A stretch of 8,148 nucleotides of DNA from Thermoplasmata archaeon (GCA_022750355.1 JAKIVW010000082.1:1-8148); one strand, 5' to 3'. Shown: positions 1-6,846, counted from the first letter of the stretch. A program made the numbers and translations. The notes: generated from the sequence alone by a model not told the origin.

Positions 1-295
1 CTTTGCGGAGAATGACATACAGGTGGCCCGTGCGCAGCGCGGTCGCAACCACGAGCGGGACGGCCCCGAGCTCCATGCCGGCCAGTCGGTCGGCCCGGCC
101 GACCCGGTCGGCAAGGGCGCGCGCGAGCAGGTCGAGTCGGCGGGGGTCGGTCCACGCCTTCTTGACGTCCACGTAGACGTCACTTCGTTCCCCCGAGGTC
201 AGCGTGAACTCGCCGAACCGGACGGCGCCGGCGTCCAGCAACATCCGGAGCACGGCCTCCTTGCTCGGAGGGGCGTGGCCGTCCGACTCGTTCAC
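1..295 (-). CDS. pyrE: Orotate phosphoribosyltransferase, N-terminal part (cut by window edge)
   Basis: Orotate phosphoribosyltransferase joins orotate to PRPP to give OMP, the fifth step of de novo UMP synthesis in the cytoplasm. About 98 codons are present; the C-terminal half, including the PRPP-binding loop expected near the end of the fold, lies beyond the left edge. The visible part matches the family: FGEFTLTSGERSDVYVDVKK, which aligns with the usual F-G-x-F-x-L-x-S-G-x-x-S-x-Y-x-D segment, then a helix, then GMELGAVPLVVATAL, corresponding to the G-x-E-x-G-x-x-P-x-A segment, and VILRK. I chose GTG at 295 because it overlaps the carS stop (GTGA, 4-nt overlap) and has AGGTG five bases upstream (305-301). 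An in-frame ATG at about residue 18 would cut into the first conserved helix. It is the last visible gene of the six-gene unit. The family call is firm; the exact start is probable. Confidence 0.92.
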   Translation of the reverse strand, partial: MNESDGHAPPSKEAVLRMLLDAGAVRFGEFTLTSGERSDVYVDVKKAWTDPRRLDLLARALADRVGRADRLAGMELGAVPLVVATALRTGHLYVILRK

Positions 296-879
296 CACGG
301 CACCTTCTTCAACCCGACCTTGTAGCCGATCCAGTTAAAGAGCGCGTGCAAGACCAGCGTGTAGAAGATCAACCACAGGACCGCCTCGACGCTGCCGAAA
401 ACACCCCAGAAGAGGGAACGGTAGAAGATCAGCCCGAGGGCGATCGGGACGACCACGAACGGGAGTTGGTCGAGGAAGATCGTTCGGGAACCGCTCGACC
501 GGTTGAGGCGGCGTTTGACGAACGAGCCGAGCGCGTCGCCGGTCATGGCGCCGAACGAGAGCAGCGCGGCCAAGGGTATCGCGTCCCACACGGTGGGGGT
601 CAGCACCGGCACGACTTGCCACACCGGCGGGGCCACCAGGATGAGCCACGCGAGGAACAGGCCGAAGGGGATCGTCGCAAATCCCGCGAAGAGGAACCCG
701 GACCAGGTCTTGGACGGACCGAGGATGCGCCGTCCGTCCCACGGCCAGGTCCATCCCAGGTCCATCGGGGGCCCCCGGCCTTTCGGGATGGTCGCGAAGG
801 CGTTCGCGATGTAGACGGGGATCATGAGCCACAACACCGCGAGGGCGCTCGCGAAGATCGGGTTCAGCACCGGGGGCAC
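292..879 (-). CDS. carS: CDP-archaeol synthase (CDP-2,3-bis-(O-geranylgeranyl)-sn-glycerol synthase)
   Basis: CarS is an integral membrane enzyme that uses CTP and Mg2+ to convert digeranylgeranylglyceryl phosphate to CDP-archaeol, the activated lipid from which archaeal polar head groups are added. The 195-residue protein has the usual family length and is mostly hydrophobic, with membrane segments at about 7-30, 60-83, 99-113, 139-153 and 155-180. The cytidylyltransferase signature is clear: G114-D115 followed by S119-F120 and K122-R123-R124, then D137-Q138. The C-terminal block HALFNWIGYKVGLKKVPW is also typical of the family. The start is GTG at 879, three bases after the stop of the M20 gene; no good Shine-Dalgarno sequence is visible, which fits re-initiation after the preceding gene. 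The next in-frame GTG, at 870, would lose three residues and cannot be excluded. The downstream pyrE overlaps its stop codon. Confidence 0.95.
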   Translation of the reverse strand: MPPVLNPIFASALAVLWLMIPVYIANAFATIPKGRGPPMDLGWTWPWDGRRILGPSKTWSGFLFAGFATIPFGLFLAWLILVAPPVWQVVPVLTPTVWDAIPLAALLSFGAMTGDALGSFVKRRLNRSSGSRTIFLDQLPFVVVPIALGLIFYRSLFWGVFGSVEAVLWLIFYTLVLHALFNWIGYKVGLKKVPW

Positions 880-882
880 CCG

Positions 883-2502
883 CTACGGCTCGCGAATGAA
901 CCGCTCGATCGTCGTCGCCACGCCGGCCAGCAAACGGGGATCCACACTTTCTTCGGCGTCGTGGATGTGGGACTCCACGTCCATGCTCCCAAAGACGAGG
1001 GCGGGGAGCGGCCCCCCGAGTCGGGCGTCCAAGCCTCGGATCGCGCTTGCGTCCGTTCCGCCGTACTCGCCGTAGATGCCGGGGGATTGGACCGTCTCGG
1101 AAAGGATCTTCTGGAGGCGGAGCGCCCACGGGGAACCGGGAGGAAGGGCGTATCCCGACCGGCACCGGGCGGGAGGCGCCTCGACCCGGGCATGGGGAGC
1201 TCGACTCGACCCGCCCGCCCGAACGAACCCGAGGGCGGCGCGAAGTCCGTCCTCCAATTCCATTTCCGGGGGAAGCCGCAGGTCGACCGTGAACGTCGTG
1301 GGGGCGCGGTTCGCCCCATCGACCCAGCCCCGGTCGATGGCGGCCCTCAAGAGCTGGAGCGCGACCGGGACGGGGTTGTGGCCGCGGTGGGGATATCCCC
1401 CGTGGGCGGCTTCACCGATGACCTGGAACGCTCGCGCGTCCGACGGGATCGTCAGCGCGGTCGCGCCGGCCTTCTCAAATCGGAACGGAGTCGTGACCAA
1501 GGAGGAGAAGCGGGTTTCGAGTCCGTCGAGCTCGCTTCCCGGCCCCCGGAAGACCAACGTCACGGCACGGGCGATCTGATTGGCCGCATCGTTCTCTGCG
1601 TGGGCGGCGACCAGGCGAACCACCTCTCCTCCGTCCGGCTCCGCCGTAAGGTCGAGCCGCGTCACGGTGGCCCGGCCCGTGATCACCGGTTCGGGGGCGT
1701 GCAGGTCCGGCCAATCCCGGGAGGGCAAATCGGATTTCCAGGTTCGCGCGAGTTCGTGCAACCCGACCAGGACGTCCCCGAACGCTAGGGCCTCTCGCAG
1801 CGGGGCGACCGGCGCGAACGACCCGTCCAGGAACGCGACTCCGCTGGACCCGACGATCGTCTCCGGACCCGCGTCGGGGATCAGCACGACATCGCCGGCG
1901 AGAATGCGCTCGGCGCTCTCCGGGGCCAGCGCGGCGTCGTGGTGCTTGATCGCTTCCACGCCGCCCTCTCCGCCGGTCTCCTCGTCGCAGCAGGCGACCA
2001 ACCGCACGTTGCGGGGTGGAGGAGTTCCGTCCGCGAGCCGGCCGAGGGCGATGAGCGAACCGACCACACCGCTCCCGAGGTCGTCGTTCGCCCCTCGGGC
2101 GTACAGTCGGCCGTTCGCACGGGCCGTGAGGGTGTGCGGCGGAGTTTTCCATCGGCCGAGCTGCTCGGCCGGCACAGGGACGACGTCGTAATGGGCCATG
2201 ATGACCACGGTCTCCGCGGCCCCCACGTTCAGTTCGGCGATGACATTCGGACGCGGAATATCGTGCCAGTCGCCCGGTACGTCGCCTTCGACCAGCGGGT
2301 CGTAGATCCGGGTCTCCAGACCCCGGGCTCGCGCCGCGCGGACGATCGCGTCCGCCGTCCGCAGGTAGTTCGGCTTTTCCCATCGGGCATGGCCCGGGTC
2401 CTCCACGTTGGTCGGTGCGGTGGCCACCAGCTGGGTCAACAGGCGCATCCCCTCCTCTCCGAGGATCTCTTTGGGGTCGGAGCGGGACGAGGGGTCGGGC
2501 AT
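883..2502 (-). CDS. M20-family zinc metallopeptidase (ArgE/DapE/CPG2 type)
   Basis: A 539-residue protein with all expected metal and catalytic positions of the M20 family. AHYDVVPVP supplies zinc ligand H104 and D106; RGANDDLGSG supplies the bridging aspartate D140; CDEETGGEGG supplies the general base E174 and ligand E175; IPDAG supplies D210; and SHIHDAEESV supplies H514, four residues before E518 as in the family pattern. AAHGGYPHRGHNP (about 365-377) marks the lid/dimerisation domain, and GGTDAS lies near 481-486. It should cleave peptides, dipeptides or N-acyl amino acids; the substrate cannot be read from sequence. No signal peptide or membrane segment is seen, so it is probably cytoplasmic. 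At 539 residues it is longer than the 370-450 typical of ArgE/DapE, mostly from sequence between D210 and the lid motif. ATG at 2502 is preferred over an in-frame GTG at 2511 because GGAGGTG sits six bases before the ATG. It is the fourth gene of the unit. Confidence 0.93.
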   Translation of the reverse strand: MPDPSSRSDPKEILGEEGMRLLTQLVATAPTNVEDPGHARWEKPNYLRTADAIVRAARARGLETRIYDPLVEGDVPGDWHDIPRPNVIAELNVGAAETVVIMAHYDVVPVPAEQLGRWKTPPHTLTARANGRLYARGANDDLGSGVVGSLIALGRLADGTPPPRNVRLVACCDEETGGEGGVEAIKHHDAALAPESAERILAGDVVLIPDAGPETIVGSSGVAFLDGSFAPVAPLREALAFGDVLVGLHELARTWKSDLPSRDWPDLHAPEPVITGRATVTRLDLTAEPDGGEVVRLVAAHAENDAANQIARAVTLVFRGPGSELDGLETRFSSLVTTPFRFEKAGATALTIPSDARAFQVIGEAAHGGYPHRGHNPVPVALQLLRAAIDRGWVDGANRAPTTFTVDLRLPPEMELEDGLRAALGFVRAGGSSRAPHARVEAPPARCRSGYALPPGSPWALRLQKILSETVQSPGIYGEYGGTDASAIRGLDARLGGPLPALVFGSMDVESHIHDAEESVDPRLLAGVATTIERFIREP

Positions 2503-2508
2503 CGCCAG

Positions 2509-2515
2509 CACCTCC
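2509..2515 (-). promoter_or_regulatory. Strong Shine-Dalgarno site of the M20 peptidase gene
   Basis: On the minus strand GGAGGTG runs from 2515 to 2509, followed by six bases and ATG at 2502. Its first G is the last base of the DUF2070 stop codon (TAG). This is the best ribosome-binding site in the window and decides the start of the M20 gene, because the competing GTG at 2511 lies inside the site itself. Confidence 0.85.
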
Positions 2516-4323
2516 TACTGGAGCGCGAAGATCGCCACGAGCGAGCCCGTGAGCAGTAGCAGGAACGTCGCCGCGAGCATGTACGTGAACATCGAGAGGG
2601 TGTCGCCGAGCGAGGTCAAAAGGCGTGCGGTAAAGCCGGGTCCGAGCACTCGAACCGCGGGCACATCGCGGGTCCCGAACCGCACTTCGGTCGGGGCCAA
2701 CTCCTTGATCGCCTTCGTGACCGCCTCGGTGGCCCCGGCCACGAGTGCCTCCAAGCTGAGGCGCTCACCGACGGGGTTGATCCCTCCGTCGACCTCGTGC
2801 ACGACATGGTTGTCTGTCGTCATCACTTCCGCCGTGTCGACGATCGTTTCCAGCGCATCGACGATCGGACCGCGCCGGCCCTGCACCAGATTGTTCCCGT
2901 CGATCAACACGTACGCCGTGGTCAATCCACCGCTACGGACGACGAGCGCACGGATTCCGTGCGGCCCGATCCCATCCCGGCCGATGTCGTAGCCCGACCG
3001 GACTCCCACGCCGGCCTCGACCGGGCCCTCTCGGCCGGCATCGATCGCGGCTCGGACGGCCGCCTTCGTGTCCTGAAGTAGCTTCTCCGCCGCGGGAGTT
3101 CCGTACGTGATGTCGCCCTGGCCCTCGACGTAGGAGTTGTGCGCGTCGATGAGTGCGATTCGTGGCCCACCCGCGGCGGCGATCTCCCGGACGATCCGGT
3201 CCGCTACGCCAAACGCGATGTCGTCGGTCGGTTCCGGAGCTCGGCTCACCACCACGAGTGCGACATCGCCCAGCAACTGGGCGCGGGCGAACGAATCTAC
3301 GTAGGGCGCGACCAACGGGCTGGACCGGGCGGGGAGCGCAGGACCCAAGTCGTGGAGGAGGGAGCGTGCGGCTTCCCCCACCCGGGCCAACTCGGCCTCG
3401 GACGGAAGGTCCAGATCATGATCGGAGGGTGTGTGGGGCACGAAAACCGTGCCGGCGTCGGGCCCCAACTCTGCGGACATTTTCCGGGGAAGGTCACTCG
3501 CCCCCAAGGCCGCGAACGGACCGGGGTGCACGGTCGGGAGCGCCACCGTTGCATAGGATTTCCCCCCTCGAGAGAATCCCAGCAGGCTGACTCGGAGGTC
3601 GGCCGGTTGGGCGAATTTGAGGAAGAACGCCTCGAGGGCGGAGGTCGCTTCGGGGTCTCGGCGAGACACATGATCGAGGAGCGGGCGGATCAGACTCACT
3701 CCCGAGCTTTGGAATTCTCGCCGGAGCGGTCGGTCGGCCGCGCGGATGAGGGCGAACGCGCACCCGAAGGCGATCAGGCCGCATGCGAGCATCGCGACCA
3801 GCTCGGCGAGCGATACCGGGAGGAGCAGGAGGATGCCCAGCGCATAGAGTGCCGGTTGGACCAGAGCGACCGGAAGGACCCGGACGTGGCTCGGCCGCGC
3901 GATCCCGAACAGGCTCAGTTGGCGGAACCAGACGACGGGGCCGATGAGGAACGCGGCGAGGAAGACCACTCCCGGAGTCGAGGCCGGTACGACGGTCAGG
4001 CCGAGCCTCCACAGTGCGGCGAGTGGCAGCTGGATGAGGAGCCCCGTGAGGGCAAGAAAGCAGGATCGGTGGAACTCGAATCGGCCGCCGAGGGCACTCG
4101 AGAGGGGGCCAGTGAGGCCGGCTGCGACGAACGCAGGTAGGGCGAATGCGAGCAGCCAGCCCTCCAGAAAGGGACGGAGGGAGACCCCGAAAACGAGGGA
4201 CGAGAGGGCGGCCGAGACCACGACAATCAACCCGAGCGTTATGGCGGGGGGCGGAGCCTGGAACAGGACGTGGCCCCGTTGAACGCCCGCCTGGGGAGAG
4301 GGGGGAGATTTCTTAGCCGCCAC
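2515..4323 (-). CDS. DUF2070 family archaeal membrane protein
   Basis: A 602-residue protein that I assign to DUF2070, an archaeal family with no established function. The first ~195 residues carry about six hydrophobic segments (near 27-47, 54-72, 88-112, 117-137, 147-170 and 172-194). A large soluble region follows (about 200-570), then one C-terminal membrane helix (579-600). The soluble part holds polar clusters: PTVHPGPF (263-270), GASDLP (274-279), PHTPSDHD (296-303), DAHN (393-396) and TTDNHVVH (502-509). Grouped His and Asp residues suggest a metal site or hydrolase-like activity, but that is inference. GTG at 4323 is the only reasonable start: GGAGGT lies at 4332-4327, although only three bases separate them, and no later ATG, GTG or TTG precedes the first membrane segment. 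The gene overlaps the end of the GGGP synthase gene by 11 bases. The open frame extends to 4431, but that part only reads the GGGP synthase gene out of frame. Confidence 0.88.
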   Translation of the reverse strand: MAAKKSPPSPQAGVQRGHVLFQAPPPAITLGLIVVVSAALSSLVFGVSLRPFLEGWLLAFALPAFVAAGLTGPLSSALGGRFEFHRSCFLALTGLLIQLPLAALWRLGLTVVPASTPGVVFLAAFLIGPVVWFRQLSLFGIARPSHVRVLPVALVQPALYALGILLLLPVSLAELVAMLACGLIAFGCAFALIRAADRPLRREFQSSGVSLIRPLLDHVSRRDPEATSALEAFFLKFAQPADLRVSLLGFSRGGKSYATVALPTVHPGPFAALGASDLPRKMSAELGPDAGTVFVPHTPSDHDLDLPSEAELARVGEAARSLLHDLGPALPARSSPLVAPYVDSFARAQLLGDVALVVVSRAPEPTDDIAFGVADRIVREIAAAGGPRIALIDAHNSYVEGQGDITYGTPAAEKLLQDTKAAVRAAIDAGREGPVEAGVGVRSGYDIGRDGIGPHGIRALVVRSGGLTTAYVLIDGNNLVQGRRGPIVDALETIVDTAEVMTTDNHVVHEVDGGINPVGERLSLEALVAGATEAVTKAIKELAPTEVRFGTRDVPAVRVLGPGFTARLLTSLGDTLSMFTYMLAATFLLLLTGSLVAIFALQ

Positions 4324-5080
4324 GAGACCTCCGCACTTCGGCCAGAATCCCCTGAAACGCCGATCCGACTCCCTCTTCCTCGGTGATCGTGCCCGTGACC
4401 AGTCCGTTGGCCCCGGCCTCCAGGAGGGCACGGGCCTCTACCGCCGAACGGATGCCTCCCCCGACGATGATCGGAATCGATAGCACTTCGCGAACGGCCT
4501 CTACAATCGTGACGGGGACGGGCGCGGGAGCGCCCGAGCCGGCCTCCAAGTAGACAAATCGCATCCCGAGGTATTCGGCCGCGAGCGCATACCCGGCGGC
4601 GGCCGCGGGATCGTTGCGGGGGACCACATCGACCTCCCCCACTTCTCCGACCCGCATTCCCGGCTCGATCACGATGTATCCGAGTGGGATCGGCTCGAGG
4701 CCGATCGCTCGGACCGCCGGCGCCGCCTTGGCGTGGGCCCGGACGACCAGGTCGAGCCGGCGCGAGTTCAAGAGGCTCATGAAAAGGACCGCGTCCGCCT
4801 CCCGGCTGAGAGACCCGGGGCCTTCCGGGAAGATGATCACCGGCACCGGTACGGCCGCCTTGACTGCACGAGCCGCTGCCCCCATCTTCTCGGGGGACAT
4901 CCCGGTCGAACCGCCCAGCAAGATCGCGTGACTCCCTTCCGCGACGGCGCGTTCGGCGACTTTTCCGGCGGTTTCGCTGGGGGACTTGTCCGGGTCGATC
5001 AGGGTGAAGTGGATCGGCCCCTTCACCATCTGGTCGAGCAGGTAGCGCTCGACCTTTCCGGGACCGTCTCGAGGGGTCAC
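4313..5080 (-). CDS. Geranylgeranylglyceryl phosphate synthase (GGGP synthase)
   Basis: This TIM-barrel enzyme forms the first ether bond of archaeal lipids by transferring geranylgeranyl from GGPP to sn-glycerol-1-phosphate. The 255-residue product has the family's landmarks in order: HFTLIDPDK (24-32, Mg2+/phosphate region), LLGGSTG (54-60), IIFPEGPGSLS (82-92), LFMSLLNSR (99-107), GYIVIEPGMRVG (134-145), YLEAGSGAP (177-185), IIVGGGIRS (204-212, phosphate grip) and EAGANGLVTGT (221-231). The Y-L-E-A-G-S-G form and the length suit the archaeal GGGPS branch better than bacterial PcrB or heptaprenyl enzymes. The start is GTG at 5080, whose GTGA overlaps the stop of the prenyltransferase gene by 4 bases; GGTG eight bases upstream (5092-5089) is a weak ribosome site. 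The open frame continues to 5812, but everything before 5080 is out-of-frame reading of the prenyltransferase gene. Product and substrate chain length are inferred from the family. Confidence 0.96.
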   Translation of the reverse strand: MTPRDGPGKVERYLLDQMVKGPIHFTLIDPDKSPSETAGKVAERAVAEGSHAILLGGSTGMSPEKMGAAARAVKAAVPVPVIIFPEGPGSLSREADAVLFMSLLNSRRLDLVVRAHAKAAPAVRAIGLEPIPLGYIVIEPGMRVGEVGEVDVVPRNDPAAAAGYALAAEYLGMRFVYLEAGSGAPAPVPVTIVEAVREVLSIPIIVGGGIRSAVEARALLEAGANGLVTGTITEEEGVGSAFQGILAEVRRSRGG

Positions 5081-5958
5081 CGGAACGCCACCGCCAAGAA
5101 AGCGAACAATGCGACCGTCATCCCGACCTTGCTCATCGTTTGTTCCCAATGCAACCGGTTCGGAAGGTACGCCACGGAAAGGACGAACACTCCGTCGGCG
5201 GCGAGGACTAGGACGAGGTAGATAATCCCCGCGACGCTTCCCAATCGCAGGAACCAGAGGAAGGGAGCGGCGCTGAGGGCGATCGCGAGCCCCACGGCGC
5301 CCCGAGCCACCGCGCCGGAGAGGCCCATTCCCCGGGTCTGAGGCAGCGTTGATCGGCCGACGTCCCCCTTCACGTCCTCCATGTCCTTGATCACTTCGCG
5401 ACTGAGAGTGGCCAAGAACGCCATCGACGCGAAGGGAAGGAGGACCAGGGCGTTTCCGGCGGCCGCGGCGCCGTAGACGAACACCATTCCCGTCAGCAAC
5501 CCGACCACAATATTCCCCACAAACCCGCGGCTCTTGAGCCGAAATTCGTACGCCAGGAGCGCCCCAACTGCGAGGGCCAGGAGGAGGCCGAGCAAAGGCT
5601 GGATCAAGACGACCGGCAGGACGACGACGATCCCGGCGACGAACAGCGCGGCGGCGAGCACGCGGGCCGTTCCGACGGAGACCGCGCCCGTCACCAACGG
5701 GCGGTCCGGATGGTTCGTGCGGTCTCCGTCTCGGTCCAGCAGGTCGTTGAGGACATTGCCTCCCGCGGTCACGAGCGAAGTGGACGCGCCCGCCAAGAGC
5801 ACCCATATCCAAACCTGAAGGGGGATGCCGACTCCTGCGCCGCGGGCTACGAGGCCCCCGACCAGGGCCCCTGCGAAGGAAACGCCGAGATTCCCGACGC
5901 GCACCAGCCGCAATGCCGGATGCACGGCGCCCGATGGCGGGGGCCCTTGCTTAACCAT
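5077..5958 (-). CDS. ubiA: UbiA-family prenyltransferase, probable digeranylgeranylglyceryl phosphate (DGGGP) synthase
   Basis: This integral membrane prenyltransferase of 293 residues probably adds the second geranylgeranyl group to GGGP, giving DGGGP, the substrate of CarS. Both aspartate-rich motifs of the UbiA superfamily are intact: N71-D72-x2-D75-x3-D79 and D192-x2-D195-x3-D199. Between them is YEFRLKSRGFVGNIVVG (137-153), the usual segment with conserved Tyr, Lys and Asn. About eight or nine hydrophobic helices fill the rest, as expected. UbiA paralogues can instead make menaquinone or haem A, but direct coupling to the GGGP synthase gene (4-base overlap) and carS in the same unit favour the lipid role. 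ATG at 5958 is the first gene start of the unit; GGAG at 5972-5969 lies ten bases upstream, so the transcript should have a leader. No TATA box is seen about 26 bases before the ATG, consistent with a promoter farther upstream. Confidence 0.93.
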   Translation of the reverse strand: MVKQGPPPSGAVHPALRLVRVGNLGVSFAGALVGGLVARGAGVGIPLQVWIWVLLAGASTSLVTAGGNVLNDLLDRDGDRTNHPDRPLVTGAVSVGTARVLAAALFVAGIVVVLPVVLIQPLLGLLLALAVGALLAYEFRLKSRGFVGNIVVGLLTGMVFVYGAAAAGNALVLLPFASMAFLATLSREVIKDMEDVKGDVGRSTLPQTRGMGLSGAVARGAVGLAIALSAAPFLWFLRLGSVAGIIYLVLVLAADGVFVLSVAYLPNRLHWEQTMSKVGMTVALFAFLAVAFR

Positions 5959-6225
5959 TTGGGTGGGGCTCCCTTTGAGCCGCGAACGACCAACGGCGGA
6001 ACGGCCGAACCCCTCATCACAAGTGTCAGCGGCCGCTCCGGTCCACCCGGGGGGGCGCCCGGCCGGTCATCCGACGGCCATTCGAATCACGGGAGCGAAG
6101 CGCGAAGCGGCATCTCCGGTCGACTAAAGCCCCGAATCGCGCGCGTCCCCCTAAAATCGGCCGCGACGTGCGCGCAGGGCCCGGTTTCCACGGGACAGTG
6201 TTTGGGCCCGAGGGTTCCGGACTCC
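5959..6225. other. Non-coding stretch upstream of the lipid operon
   Basis: These 267 bases lie between the stop of the scramblase-like gene and the first gene of the lipid unit, both on the minus strand. No credible coding frame or tRNA was found. It holds the Shine-Dalgarno GGAG of the prenyltransferase gene (5972-5969), two AT-containing patches on the minus strand that could be weak TATA boxes (GATTTTAG, 6158-6151; CTTTAG, 6129-6124), an 8-base palindrome ATTCGAAT (6080-6087), a perfect 7-base tandem duplication GCGAAGC (6095-6108), and a GGGCCC pair (6177-6182 and 6204-6209) able to form a 6-bp stem with a 21-base loop. The operon promoter should be here, but I cannot choose between the candidates. 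Confidence 0.5.
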
Positions 6226-6846
6226 TTACATTTTCTTTTCGAAGTCCAGGATGGTCGCGAAGATCGCCGAGAAGAGGTGGTTGGCCCCGGACTCGAACTC
6301 GAGTTCCCATACGTCCCGGATCGCCAGGATCTTGTGACGGACCCGGCCCACTTCCCTTCCGTCGGGCCCGAGTATCGCGTACTTCCGACGGATGATATTC
6401 CCCTTCGTATTCAACCAGGGCTGGCCGTCCGACCCGAACCAGGTCGCTTTCAGCCCTCCGATCAGACTCCGCTTGAGCTCGATCCGGCCGAAACTGGTCC
6501 CCGTAACCACGTCGACCACCTGAAACTCCGCCTTGTTCCCGCCGGAACCCTTATTGATCGCGAGGGCGACGGTGCCGTTCGCGTCCCGAACCAGGTAGGT
6601 GTAGGCGAGGCTCCGCCCGGCCCATCGGCCGATGTATCCGCCCGCGACCTGACTGACGACGGAGGTAACGGCCGCTCCCGTCATGTTCTGACTCGCGTCG
6701 AGACCGACCTGACAGAGCACCCGCTGATTCGGGTCCATCACGTCGTAGTTCTTTCCCAACGAAAGGATCCTCATTTTCATGAGGAGCTTCGGCTGATTGG
6801 CGAGGGCGGCCACGATGCCCGAAGCGTACGGGTTCATCCCCTGCAT
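6226..6846 (-). CDS. LURP-one-related / scramblase-like (tubby C-terminal fold) protein
   Basis: A 206-residue protein that looks like the LURP-one-related and phospholipid-scramblase group, which share a 12-stranded beta barrel wrapped round a central C-terminal helix. What is seen: a series of short beta-strand units with polar turns of the x-Y-x-[IV]-x-D-x-x-G-x type, as in KNYDVMDPN (32-40), AYTYLVRDANG (81-91), FQVVDVVTG (108-116) and IIRRKYAILGPDGREVGRVR (151-170). These are followed by RDVWELEF (177-184) and a closing hydrophobic helix, about 188-201. A glycine- and alanine-rich segment at 57-79 (AAVTSVVSQVAGGYIGRWAG) could be a membrane-contacting insertion. Function in archaea is unknown; lipid binding is inferred from the fold. 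ATG at 6846 is chosen, with AGGT at 6857-6854 seven bases upstream; a second ATG at 6837 is possible. It lies in the same direction as the lipid operon but 267 bases before it, so co-transcription is uncertain. Confidence 0.65.
   Translation of the reverse strand: MQGMNPYASGIVAALANQPKLLMKMRILSLGKNYDVMDPNQRVLCQVGLDASQNMTGAAVTSVVSQVAGGYIGRWAGRSLAYTYLVRDANGTVALAINKGSGGNKAEFQVVDVVTGTSFGRIELKRSLIGGLKATWFGSDGQPWLNTKGNIIRRKYAILGPDGREVGRVRHKILAIRDVWELEFESGANHLFSAIFATILDFEKKM

Noticed and set aside
346..1788. 480-codon open frame on the plus strand
   Set aside because: It lies antisense to carS and the M20 gene, whose family motifs are unambiguous. The translation is Arg/Gly/Asp-rich with no recognisable domain, as expected for a shadow frame in GC-rich DNA.
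1475..2383. 302-codon minus-strand frame within the M20 gene
   Set aside because: It is an out-of-frame reading of the M20 gene, very rich in Arg, Gly and Pro and without domains.
2503..2511. GTG at 2511 as the start of the M20 gene
   Set aside because: It lies inside the GGAGGTG ribosome site that is correctly spaced for the ATG at 2502.
3139..4140. 333-codon open frame on the plus strand
   Set aside because: It is antisense to the DUF2070 gene and its product is charged low-complexity sequence; codon bias of the sense gene explains the lack of stops.
4324..4431. 36-residue N-terminal extension of the DUF2070 protein
   Set aside because: It overlaps the conserved C-terminal end of GGGP synthase in another frame and adds only charged residues; the GTG at 4323 follows a GGAGGT.
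5081..5812. Upstream extension of the GGGP synthase frame, giving a 499-residue protein
   Set aside because: The extra part is an out-of-frame copy of the prenyltransferase gene, Arg/Pro/Gly-rich; homology to GGGP synthase begins only after the GTG at 5080.
6075..6095. TTCGAAT resembling a tRNA T-loop (minus strand)
   Set aside because: The flanking bases do not pair as a T-stem and no acceptor, D or anticodon arm could be found around it.
6177..6209. GGGCCC hairpin as a terminator for the scramblase-like gene
   Set aside because: The loop is 21 bases, the stem only six, and no T-tract follows on the minus strand; archaeal terminators usually show a T-run.
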